From Gammaproteobacteria bacterium (GTDB lineage: Bacteria > Pseudomonadota > Gammaproteobacteria > HK1), in NCBI GenBank assembly GCA_022822245.1, contig JAJECB010000080.1, forward strand, positions 1-5,405: DNA of 5,405 nucleotides, given 5' to 3'. A program made the position numbers and the translations under genes. Below are positions 1 to 5,285 of this stretch, piece by piece. How positions within the stretch are numbered: the first letter of the stretch is position 1; every line of letters starts with the position of its first letter. The notes beneath the pieces were generated by a model. That model was not told the origin of the DNA, did no database searches, and worked only from the letters and a program-made list of their open reading frames with translations.

Positions 1-102
1 CGGGCCATCGAACTCACCCCGCGGCTGTGGAAGTCGCTGTTCGCCGATGACCCCCTTCGGTCAGACCTCGGTCCGTACCACCACGATCCGCCACCACACT
101 GA
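1..102 (+). CDS. Possible C-terminal tail of an unidentified gene (partial)
   Basis: The first plus-strand frame is open from base 1 to a TGA at 100-102 and encodes 33 residues (starts RAIELTPRLWKSLF, ends HHDPPPH). Most early codons end in G or C, as expected for a real gene in this DNA. I do not recognise the family. It lies opposite the leftmost part of the dam-like methylase frame, whose own protein sequence looks unconvincing exactly there. So either the two genes converge and overlap, or only one of the frames is coding in this stretch. The segment is too short to decide. Confidence 0.3.
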   Translation, partial: RAIELTPRLWKSLFADDPLRSDLGPYHHDPPPH

Positions 103-602
103 GCGCGGTACCGCAACCACGGCTCATAATGCCCGCTTACGTGGTTCATCACCTGGAGTTCCACCCGGCGCCACCCCTGAAGGCGCGCCTCGTACAGCGC
201 CGAAGCGTACCCCGAGACCATCACCTGACACGGTACCTGAGCGAGAAGCGCAAGCAGCGCCTCGTGGTCGCAGTCCTCGTAGTCGAACCGATACCGTCGA
301 TTCGAGCGACGGGTGCGCTTCAGATACGGCGGGTCGCAGTAGAGGAGTTCCGTGCCCTCGAACGTGAACTCGGCGAGGAACCGGTGGGCGCATCCGTGCA
401 CGAGCTCGACCGGGTAGTCGCACTCGAACGCATCGAGTGCGCGGGCATCGCGGTCGATGCCGATGTTGCGTAGCGCCGGGGGCTTGCGCTTCATGATCGC
501 GCCCCCACCGAGATGCGTCTCGATATAGGCGCTGTGCGGCGGCATCATCGCAATGAGAGGCTGACACAGCCCCGAGGTCGCCTTCGACCCGAAGTAGCCC
601 AC
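1..602 (-). CDS. Phage-type DNA adenine methylase, Dam-like (partial, runs off left edge)
   Basis: This is a site-specific DNA adenine N6-methyltransferase of the D12/Dam class, using S-adenosylmethionine. The frame is open for 200 codons to the edge. Visible motifs: YFGSK at residues 3-7 (motif X type), ETHLGGGAI at 28-36 (glycine-rich SAM loop, motif I), and LLYCDPPY at 86-93 (catalytic DPPY, motif IV). These are followed by a conserved-looking stretch with RYRFDYEDCDHEALLALL at 103-120, then a VMVSGY strand at 127-132. I chose GTG 602 as start because GGGAG lies 8 nt upstream and the promoter would start transcription near 629; an in-frame GTG at 617 has no ribosome site. After VMNH (151-154) the expected family tail is not evident. 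The motif VVRTEV appears in another frame and ends in a stop at 63-61, so a frameshift or decay near 60-130 is possible. The gene probably protects or marks the element's DNA. The catalytic core is secure; target site and C-terminus are not. Confidence 0.88.
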   Translation of the reverse strand, partial: MGYFGSKATSGLCQPLIAMMPPHSAYIETHLGGGAIMKRKPPALRNIGIDRDARALDAFECDYPVELVHGCAHRFLAEFTFEGTELLYCDPPYLKRTRRSNRRYRFDYEDCDHEALLALLAQVPCQVMVSGYASALYEARLQGWRRVELQVMNHVSGHYEPWLRYRAQCGGGSWWYGPRSDRRGSSANSDFHSRGVSSMA

Positions 603-610
603 TCGCGTCG

Positions 611-615
611 CTCCC
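611..615 (-). promoter_or_regulatory. Ribosome binding site deciding the dam-like start
   Basis: On the minus strand GGGAG lies 8 nt before GTG 602. The other in-frame GTG at 617 overlaps the 3' side of this element and has nothing comparable upstream, so 602 is the preferred start. Confidence 0.6.
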
Positions 616-634
616 ACCGCCGGTATGGGAGCCG

Positions 635-660
635 CACCATAGCGACGCGGTGCTATGGTG
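635..660. promoter_or_regulatory. Candidate operator: 9-bp inverted repeat over the dam-like promoter
   Basis: CACCATAGC (635-643) and GCTATGGTG (652-660) are perfect inverted copies separated by 8 bp, so the half-sites are 17 bp apart centre to centre. One arm covers the -10 box; the other begins inside the -35 box and runs into the spacer. A dimeric regulator bound here would block RNA polymerase. The repeat lies upstream of the predicted transcription start, so it would not form a hairpin in the mRNA. Which protein binds is not shown; the S24 repressor or the Cro-like protein of this window are the obvious candidates. Confidence 0.6.
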
Positions 661-664
661 TCAA
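636..664 (-). promoter_or_regulatory. Sigma70-type promoter of the dam-like methylase
   Basis: On the minus strand a perfect -35 TTGACA (664-659) is followed by 17 bp and a -10 TATGGT (641-636). Transcription should begin near 629, leaving a leader of about 27 nt with a Shine-Dalgarno site before GTG 602. The spacer and -10 are covered by a perfect inverted repeat, as expected for a repressor-controlled promoter. The same -10 and spacer length recur in the cro-like promoter on the right. Confidence 0.75.
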
Positions 665-761
665 CATCGCACAACCACTGCCGCTTCGCCGCTTCCCAGT
701 ACGAGATGACCGCTACGCGGCCGACGATTCCACTATACCGTTGCTAAGATCGGGCGAGCAG
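665..761. other. Intergenic gap, no gene seen
   Basis: This is the stretch between the stop of the secreted-protein gene (762) and the dam-like promoter. I see no convincing ORF, no hairpin followed by a T-run on either strand, and no RNA gene. A 4-bp stem (CCGC, TAC loop, GCGG) near 709-720 is too weak to call a terminator. Confidence 0.5.
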
Positions 762-1292
762 TTACACATTTGTTCCTGGAGAAATCAATATTCGTTCTCC
801 GGTCTCGCGAACGACAACGGTGCCCTTCATTTCGGTTCCAGTTAGAAAAAAGAAAGCCAGATCACCGACAATGCTCGCCAGCAACTTGAATCCGAAATCA
901 ATCAATACATTTTCGTTGTTCCTCTCTGCACTGCATCCAACAGAAAATGGCGAGTTACCGCCATTCCAACGCCGCTGCGAGGGCCTCAATATTGCCCGAT
1001 TGTTGTCTGCGACGTTTCTCACCAATCTGATAAAATTCTCGGGAACGGTGAGTTCCACCACATTCGTCATTTTCTCGGCTAGCACCACTCCGCTAATGTC
1101 GATGCAGTCTTCCATGTACCCTAGATCATTCTGCTTCGGTGCCTCGGCGATTTGTGCATACTCGTGGAGCTTTTTCAATCGAGTGCTTCCGTCATCGTCG
1201 GCGTCCGCACACATCATTGCCGATGTGGAGTTGCACACAGTCATGGCGGTCAGAAGGGCAGCTATCACGGAACATGTATGTAGCATTCGCAT
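762..1292 (-). CDS. Small secreted protein of unknown function
   Basis: This 176-residue protein has a classical signal peptide: MRMLHTCSVIAALLTAMTVC, with a short basic start, a hydrophobic core, and a likely signal-peptidase I cut after NSTSA (residue 25). The mature part of about 151 residues has three cysteines (28, 63, 120), an acidic start (ADADDD), and a hydrophobic segment at about 135-151 (FGFKLLASIVGDLAFFFLT) that may associate with a membrane or form a buried helix. I do not recognise the family. Cys20 does not fit a lipobox. The start at 1292 is supported by an excellent Shine-Dalgarno site 8 nt upstream. A 226-codon frame on the opposite strand is rejected because it lacks this support. 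The gene lies 95 bp behind the methyltransferase gene on the same strand and in clearly AT-richer DNA, which suggests separate acquisition. A surface-exclusion or host-modifying role would fit a prophage cargo gene but is only a guess. Confidence 0.75.
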   Translation of the reverse strand: MRMLHTCSVIAALLTAMTVCNSTSAMMCADADDDGSTRLKKLHEYAQIAEAPKQNDLGYMEDCIDISGVVLAEKMTNVVELTVPENFIRLVRNVADNNRAILRPSQRRWNGGNSPFSVGCSAERNNENVLIDFGFKLLASIVGDLAFFFLTGTEMKGTVVVRETGERILISPGTNV

Positions 1293-1387
1293 GTCTCGTG
1301 CCTCCTTTGCTCCTTACTGCTTTCCTGTGTGCGGTCTACTACTCAGCAGTCAGGTTCTTTCGGTGTTCGATGTCTATGAACCACCAT
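1293..1387. other. 95-bp gap between methyltransferase and secreted-protein genes
   Basis: It holds the Shine-Dalgarno site of the secreted-protein gene but no promoter I can defend and no intrinsic terminator. Read-through transcription from the methyltransferase gene is therefore possible, making the two genes a loose operon. Confidence 0.4.
1301..1308 (-). promoter_or_regulatory. Strong ribosome binding site of the secreted-protein gene
   Basis: The minus strand carries AAAGGAGG 8 nt before ATG 1292, a near-perfect match to the 16S rRNA tail. A second site-like word, TAAGGAG (1317-1311), lies just upstream. This is the strongest translation signal in the window and contrasts with the leaderless or weak starts of the control genes. 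Confidence 0.7.
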
Positions 1388-4273
1388 TCACGGAGAGGTA
1401 CTCTTGCCCCCATGAACCGACGGTTCGTTGCACCATTGACGCCGCAGGTGTGCCAATGGCAATAACACGTCGTGAGGCAACTCTAGCAAATCGAGCATGA
1501 CAGCACGATCCAGGGCGTCACGGGCTTCATCTCGGTAAGCTTCATTGGCTGGCAACAGCGGTAACGCCCGAAACTCGGAGAAGATATCGGAGGCTCGCTG
1601 CAGCTTGGATGGTGGCAAGGCTCTCGGGTCAAGAACCATCAGGCTCGGCAGTCCACTGATGGTCAGAACCGAGCGGCCCTGCTGCTGACGCGAGCCTACC
1701 CACCAGAACGCCATGAGGCCCAGGGTGGAGTTGACCCAAAGTACGATGACCGGGTCCCAGTCGCTTCGCTCCAGTCTGAAGTTGGGCCAAGCGCGCCCAC
1801 CCAGGGTGGGCTCGGGCGTAAGGGCGGCCGTGAGACTTTGCGAGTTGAGTCGAAAGTCGAGCGTGAAGTGCAGGCGTGTCGCTGTCTGCCACGCGGCGGC
1901 CGCCCGATCGGCGCAGCCAGGACGAACCTCGCCTTCGCTGTCGGGATCCACCAGCATGTGACGTTCACGAGCCGCACTGTGCCCCCAGAGGATGGGATAA
2001 CTGGGAGTACCAAGCAGGGGCCGGATCCGGAAGGGTCCGCGGAACGGCGGCTTGGCGTCATGGTGGTTGCCGAGGTCGCGATGCAACAGACCGCGTTCGC
2101 CCAATTGACCGAGCGGCACGACGGGAATGGCGTGACGGGGTCCGTACCGAGGCATCCGCAGCTCGCCGCCGCGCAAGGCGAGCATCGTCTCCGCAAGTGC
2201 GGTCTCGCGCAGCGACGCACAGCCGCCCTCCCCGAACGGTGCACGGATGTAGCTTCCGAGCACCTGTTCACCCGCCTGAACGTACCCCGTGTCGGAGGAG
2301 GCCGAGAGCCTCGCACAGAGCTTTGCGATTTCGGCCGCCTCCAACAGACTTGACGGCCGCCGGTGCAGATTCAGGAACAGCGCTTCGGCATCCTGTTCGG
2401 TGCCGGGCGCCCGCTTCGTCGCCACGATGAGCGCCTCGGCGATACCGGTATCGGCGGAGAAGGCGCGGTCATGGCTCCCAGGGGCTGCGATGGTGACGAT
2501 GGTGAGATTCGAGTACCGGGCGAGCAGCAGCTCGCGCGCGGACTGCCACGACGCGCCCTGTATGGCGGCGATGGGGAGCACCAGGGCGACGACGCCACCG
2601 GGCTTGACCTTGACGTGGGCGAGGTCGATGAAGTTGGACGCAAGCCCTGCGTTGCCGTGGCCCGCCGGGCGGTCGAGCGCCGTGCGAATCCGCGCCAGGC
2701 GGTCGGACATCGCGCGCTGCTCGTCGTCGTTGGTTCGGAAGCCGGCGAACGACGGTACCGGGACATCGGTCGCCTCGTGGTTGGTCGGCCGGGTGAACGG
2801 CGGATTCATGATCACGAGATCCACCGAATCGTGCGGGAGCTCGATATCGCGGATCTCGACGTCGCCCTTCGCCCCGGTGGCTTGGCGCTGGCCGGTCGCG
2901 AACAGCGACAGCGTCTGGTCGGCGGCAATCAGATCGAGCGACCCGATGGCCGTTCCGCTGAAGCGCTCGTCGTCGGTGCCGATCCCGTAGGGCATCGTGT
3001 AGACGCGGGTGTTGTCGAACGCGATGGTCGGATGCACGCTCGACAACTGCGAGGCGCACAGGTGGGCCGCCGCGGGCATGATGTCGGCCGCCACGACGGA
3101 GCGCTCGATCATCGGACGATGCACCTCGCTGTCGTCGCCGCCCGCGTGACGATAGCGTGTCAGAACCGCGTGGTAAGCGGCCGACAGCAGGGTGCCCGTC
3201 CCGCAGGAGAGATCGGCGATACGAAGCTCCGCATAGGCTTCGAGATCGCTCCAGTCGGCTCGCAGGCGGCCGGCCGCCAGCTCCGCCAGCAGCGCGGCGC
3301 TTGTCGGTAGTGTATAGAACGTCGCGAGGAACTTTCGATCGACGATCAGGTTCTGGAACATCCTCCCCGACAGATCGTGTCGTGTGGTCACACCGAGATC
3401 GGAGAGCCGATCGGCCGCAGCAACGAGCGCTTCCAGGAGCCGGTTGGCGGTTGCAGCGCGGATTGGCGCGAGCAGATCCGACGCCACCTTGAAGATGGGC
3501 CAGTAGTTGATCTCTTCCAGGATTCTCCGCCAGGCATCCAGAATCGCGATCTGAAAGGAGCCGGGGGCGTCGAGCCGAAGCCGCGCGATGGACGGGATGT
3601 CGTGCGTACCCGCGATCGTCGAGTGGAAGGTCAGGGCGTTGGCGATGATCGTCATCGCCATGCGGTTGGTCTGCTCGCCCTCGCGCTGGTTGAGGACACG
3701 TCCCAGATCCCTCTCGATGTCGGCGAAGCCGCTCTCGACGGCATCGCGTATGGCCCTGGTCGCAATTCGGACACCGCGCTCGAGGATGAGCATGCTCTCG
3801 TCGACCAGCCGTTGCGAGACCATCGCGTGCTCGATGCAGCGGACGATGTCGTCAATCCCCCCGGTGAGCCATCCCGTGGTGGGCCACCGTGCGGGAGACG
3901 AAACGGTCCCGGAGTAGACGCAGTAGTCGTAGTCGGCGGCGGCGATGCGCTCGGCCAAGTGGGCCTGATTGCGGCGGAGCGTGTCCGGAATCCGTATCGC
4001 GATGGCTTGCTCGATGGGGTCCGAGGAGCCGACCGGGATCAGACCGAGCCTGGTCCTCGCATCGTCCTCGACGGAGGCCGCCGGCGCATACTCGGTCTCC
4101 ACGACGACCGGCTGGGCGTTGGGCGGTTGAACGAGGATGTCCGGCCGCAGCCGAGGATGGTCGGGGAATACGCCGGTCTGCTCGACACCGAGATGGTTGC
4201 GCCAGAGTGGATGCTTGCCCCGCAGGACCTCGGCCAGGTGTCCGTTCAGCGCGACTTCGCTGGTGCGCGGCAC
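1388..4273 (-). CDS. Large N6-adenine DNA methyltransferase with N-terminal nuclease-like motif (type IIG-like restriction-modification enzyme)
   Basis: This 961-residue protein is probably a single-chain restriction-modification enzyme. Residues 43-61 contain RPDI and then VVVETEY: D45, E59 and E61 form a PD...ExE pattern, like the PD-(D/E)xK nucleases but with Glu in place of Lys, as in BamHI. A mostly helical stretch (about 140-300) follows. The methyltransferase domain has a motif X-like segment RKFLATFYTLPTSAALLAEL (313-332), the SAM loop IADLSCGTGTLL (352-363), a likely motif II around AADIMP (395-400), and catalytic IMNPPF (488-493). It continues through KPGGVVALVLP (557-567). The C-terminal region (about 680-900) includes ILWGHS and VLWVNSTLGL (844-853), placed where target-recognition domains lie. 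Total length is close to MmeI-type enzymes. GTG 4273 is the only usual start before an in-frame stop upstream; its ribosome site is poor, so coupling to a short ORF upstream is possible. No separate HsdS or HsdR gene is visible. Alternative: a methyltransferase-only defence or host-modifying protein with a dead nuclease fold. Confidence 0.82.
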   Translation of the reverse strand: MPRTSEVALNGHLAEVLRGKHPLWRNHLGVEQTGVFPDHPRLRPDILVQPPNAQPVVVETEYAPAASVEDDARTRLGLIPVGSSDPIEQAIAIRIPDTLRRNQAHLAERIAAADYDYCVYSGTVSSPARWPTTGWLTGGIDDIVRCIEHAMVSQRLVDESMLILERGVRIATRAIRDAVESGFADIERDLGRVLNQREGEQTNRMAMTIIANALTFHSTIAGTHDIPSIARLRLDAPGSFQIAILDAWRRILEEINYWPIFKVASDLLAPIRAATANRLLEALVAAADRLSDLGVTTRHDLSGRMFQNLIVDRKFLATFYTLPTSAALLAELAAGRLRADWSDLEAYAELRIADLSCGTGTLLSAAYHAVLTRYRHAGGDDSEVHRPMIERSVVAADIMPAAAHLCASQLSSVHPTIAFDNTRVYTMPYGIGTDDERFSGTAIGSLDLIAADQTLSLFATGQRQATGAKGDVEIRDIELPHDSVDLVIMNPPFTRPTNHEATDVPVPSFAGFRTNDDEQRAMSDRLARIRTALDRPAGHGNAGLASNFIDLAHVKVKPGGVVALVLPIAAIQGASWQSARELLLARYSNLTIVTIAAPGSHDRAFSADTGIAEALIVATKRAPGTEQDAEALFLNLHRRPSSLLEAAEIAKLCARLSASSDTGYVQAGEQVLGSYIRAPFGEGGCASLRETALAETMLALRGGELRMPRYGPRHAIPVVPLGQLGERGLLHRDLGNHHDAKPPFRGPFRIRPLLGTPSYPILWGHSAARERHMLVDPDSEGEVRPGCADRAAAAWQTATRLHFTLDFRLNSQSLTAALTPEPTLGGRAWPNFRLERSDWDPVIVLWVNSTLGLMAFWWVGSRQQQGRSVLTISGLPSLMVLDPRALPPSKLQRASDIFSEFRALPLLPANEAYRDEARDALDRAVMLDLLELPHDVLLPLAHLRRQWCNEPSVHGGKSTSP

Positions 4274-4278
4274 GCCGG

Positions 4279-4407
4279 TCAGCCCGTCTGCACGCGCTTC
4301 CGCGCATCAGACCACCTGCGTCTGCTCGCAGCCCGGGTGTCTTCGAAGGTGCCCATCCCGGTCCCATCTCCCTGGAAGCAGCGGCGGGCCGAATCGGTCG
4401 CGCGCAT
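4279..4407 (-). CDS. Doubtful 42-residue ORF just before the methyltransferase gene
   Basis: ATG 4407 opens a frame of 42 codons (starts MRATDSARRC, ends ARKRVQTG) that stops with TGA at 4281-4279, 5 nt before the GTG of the methyltransferase gene. A -10-like TAGAAT ends 9 nt before its ATG, the same geometry as the two leaderless control genes on the right. A second in-frame ATG at 4356 has AGGGAG 11 nt upstream. The product would be Arg-rich (10 Arg in 42), and I recognise no family. It could be a leader ORF whose translation feeds the poorly initiated GTG, or it could be chance in GC-rich DNA. Confidence 0.28.
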   Translation of the reverse strand: MRATDSARRCFQGDGTGMGTFEDTRAASRRRWSDARKRVQTG

Positions 4408-4415
4408 GATGGGCG

Positions 4416-4421
4416 ATTCTA
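4416..4421 (-). promoter_or_regulatory. Possible -10 box for the methyltransferase transcript
   Basis: The minus strand carries TAGAAT (4421-4416), 5 of 6 matches to the consensus. The -35 position, 17-18 bp upstream, is poor (GTCCGC or TGTCCG), so the promoter would need an activator or be weak. It predicts transcription from near 4409. Confidence 0.35.
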
Positions 4422-4422
4422 A

Positions 4423-4439
4423 CCCGGCGGAGCTCCGGG
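4423..4439. repeat. GC-rich hairpin CCCGG / CCGGG with internal palindrome
   Basis: CCCGG (4423-4427) pairs with CCGGG (4435-4439). The overlapping CGGAGCTCCG (4428-4437) is itself a perfect 10-bp palindrome. The hairpin lies downstream of the repressor gene and could end or slow its transcript, but no T-run follows. It also sits where the -35 spacer of the possible methyltransferase promoter would be. Confidence 0.4.
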
Positions 4440-4507
4440 CGGACACGGCGGATGTGGCGTCGACGCGCCGCTCCGGTTCGTCCGAATGACGCCGTTACTG
4501 TCCGCCC
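4437..4507. repeat. Long-spaced 9-bp inverted repeat between repressor and methyltransferase genes
   Basis: GGGCGGACA (4437-4445) and TGTCCGCCC (4499-4507) are perfect inverted copies 53 bp apart. The right arm touches the repressor stop codon (4510-4508). Between them, GCGTCGACGC (4457-4466) is another perfect 10-bp palindrome. Whether these act as protein-binding sites or as an mRNA fold is unknown, and GC-rich DNA raises the chance of coincidence. Confidence 0.4.
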
Positions 4508-5218
4508 TCACATCCTCCTGAGCACCCAGACCACCTTGCCGACGATGTGGACCTCCTCGCCGAGCGCGGCGTAGGGGGCGTAGGCGGGGTTGGCGGACAG
4601 CAGCCGCAGGTGTTCTTCACCCGGGACCATCTCGACGCGCTTGACGACGAGGCCGGTGCCGTCGAAGAGCACGAAGAGCTCGCCGGTGGCGGGACGCCGC
4701 CTTGCGGTGTCGACGAGCAGCCGGTCGCCTTCTCGCATCTCGGGCTCCATGGAGTCGCCGCGCACGCGCAGGATGCGAAGGGTCTCGGGATTCGCATCGC
4801 CCTCGTGGCGCACCATCGCCTCGGGGAGATACCACCGGGCGCGCTCCTCGGTCACCTCGTCGGCGACGGCGCCGCCGCCGGCCGCCGCCTCGACCTCCAT
4901 CTCCGAGATGGGGACGAGGGGGACGCCGGGGTGGCCCCGGGGCGGACGGCGCCGGGTGCGGGGGGATGTCCTGTGGGGCGGGCGCTCGGCGTGGCGGAGC
5001 TCGCCGGGGTTGCAGTGGAGGAGCTTCGCAAGGGCCTCGGAGTCCTGGAACCCGAGCACCTTGGGCATACCGCGCCCGAGGTACTGCTGGAGGTAGGTCT
5101 TGCCCCGCCCGATGGCGGTCGAGGCGCGGGCCATGGTGAGGTCGTTCTGGCGAAGGAGCACGCGCAAGCGCTCTCGCACGGGGTCGTCGGGCATCGCGGT
5201 GGCTCGCGGGCGTGTCAT
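4508..5218 (-). CDS. CI/LexA-type phage repressor with S24 self-cleaving domain
   Basis: This 236-residue repressor would hold the element in its quiet state. An N-terminal helix-turn-helix lies at about 14-75 (TMARASTAIG as the support helix, GKTYLQQYLGRG as the recognition-helix region). A Pro/Arg-rich hinge follows (about 76-100). The S24 peptidase domain begins with VPISEMEVEAAAGGG (102-116), which carries a likely Ala-Gly cleavage bond at 113-114. Catalytic Ser156 is in GDSM and the general-base Lys193 in VVKRV. Such repressors cut themselves when the host RecA filament forms, so DNA damage should release control. ATG 5218 is chosen because the promoter places transcription start at about 5219; there is no Shine-Dalgarno site before this ATG or before the in-frame Met9, so the mRNA is probably leaderless. 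The gene diverges from the Cro-like gene. It could equally regulate an integrative conjugative element rather than a phage. Confidence 0.93.
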   Translation of the reverse strand: MTRPRATAMPDDPVRERLRVLLRQNDLTMARASTAIGRGKTYLQQYLGRGMPKVLGFQDSEALAKLLHCNPGELRHAERPPHRTSPRTRRRPPRGHPGVPLVPISEMEVEAAAGGGAVADEVTEERARWYLPEAMVRHEGDANPETLRILRVRGDSMEPEMREGDRLLVDTARRRPATGELFVLFDGTGLVVKRVEMVPGEEHLRLLSANPAYAPYAALGEEVHIVGKVVWVLRRM

Positions 5219-5225
5219 GGTGTGC

Positions 5226-5255
5226 AGGATATGTACTACTTCTTCCTATTGTCAA
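5226..5255 (-). promoter_or_regulatory. Repressor promoter
   Basis: On the minus strand a perfect -35 TTGACA (5255-5250) is followed by 18 bp and TATCCT (5231-5226). The predicted start of transcription falls at about 5219, on or next to the A of ATG 5218. The -35 lies on the same bases as the -35 of the opposing promoter. Confidence 0.65.
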
Positions 5256-5277
5256 GCCTGCGCCCCGTCCCTATGGT
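5249..5277 (+). promoter_or_regulatory. Promoter of the Cro-like gene
   Basis: TTGTCA (5249-5254), a 17-bp spacer and TATGGT (5272-5277) predict transcription from about 5284, two bases before ATG 5286. No Shine-Dalgarno site is present, which again indicates a leaderless mRNA. The -10 box and its surroundings closely match the dam-like promoter. Confidence 0.65.
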
Positions 5278-5280
5278 GCG
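5266..5280 (+). repeat. Copy of the CTATGGTG element shared with the dam-like promoter
   Basis: CGTCCCTATGGTGCG here matches 14 of 15 bases of CGTCGCTATGGTGCG, the minus-strand reading of 633-647. In both places the element overlaps the -10 box in the same register. It is a candidate half-operator. Confidence 0.6.
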
Positions 5281-5285
5281 CGCCC

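Noticed and set aside
124..567. 147-codon minus-strand open frame with an ATG start
   Set aside because: Out of frame with the dam-like methylase, Arg/Pro-rich, no motifs. The true frame starts with GTG and carries the YFGSK and DPPY motifs.
1363..1379. GTTC-N9-GAAC upstream of the secreted-protein gene as an SOS box
   Set aside because: Spacing and orientation fit neither the GTTC-N7-GTTC of alphaproteobacteria nor the GAAC-N4-GTTC of Gram-positives; the arms are only 4 bp.
820..1500. 226-codon plus-strand open frame
   Set aside because: Opposite the secreted-protein gene. It is Ser-rich without domain signals and lacks a ribosome site, while the minus strand has a perfect Shine-Dalgarno and signal peptide.
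3377..4489. 370-codon plus-strand open frame
   Set aside because: It lies opposite the methyltransferase N-terminus, has no recognisable domains and is an antisense shadow of GC-rich coding sequence; the minus-strand product has clear catalytic motifs.
5214..5222. ATGGTG word over the repressor start codon as another operator half-site
   Set aside because: Only six to seven bases match and the same word occurs by chance in coding sequence (for example near 2059 and 2488), so I do not count it as evidence.
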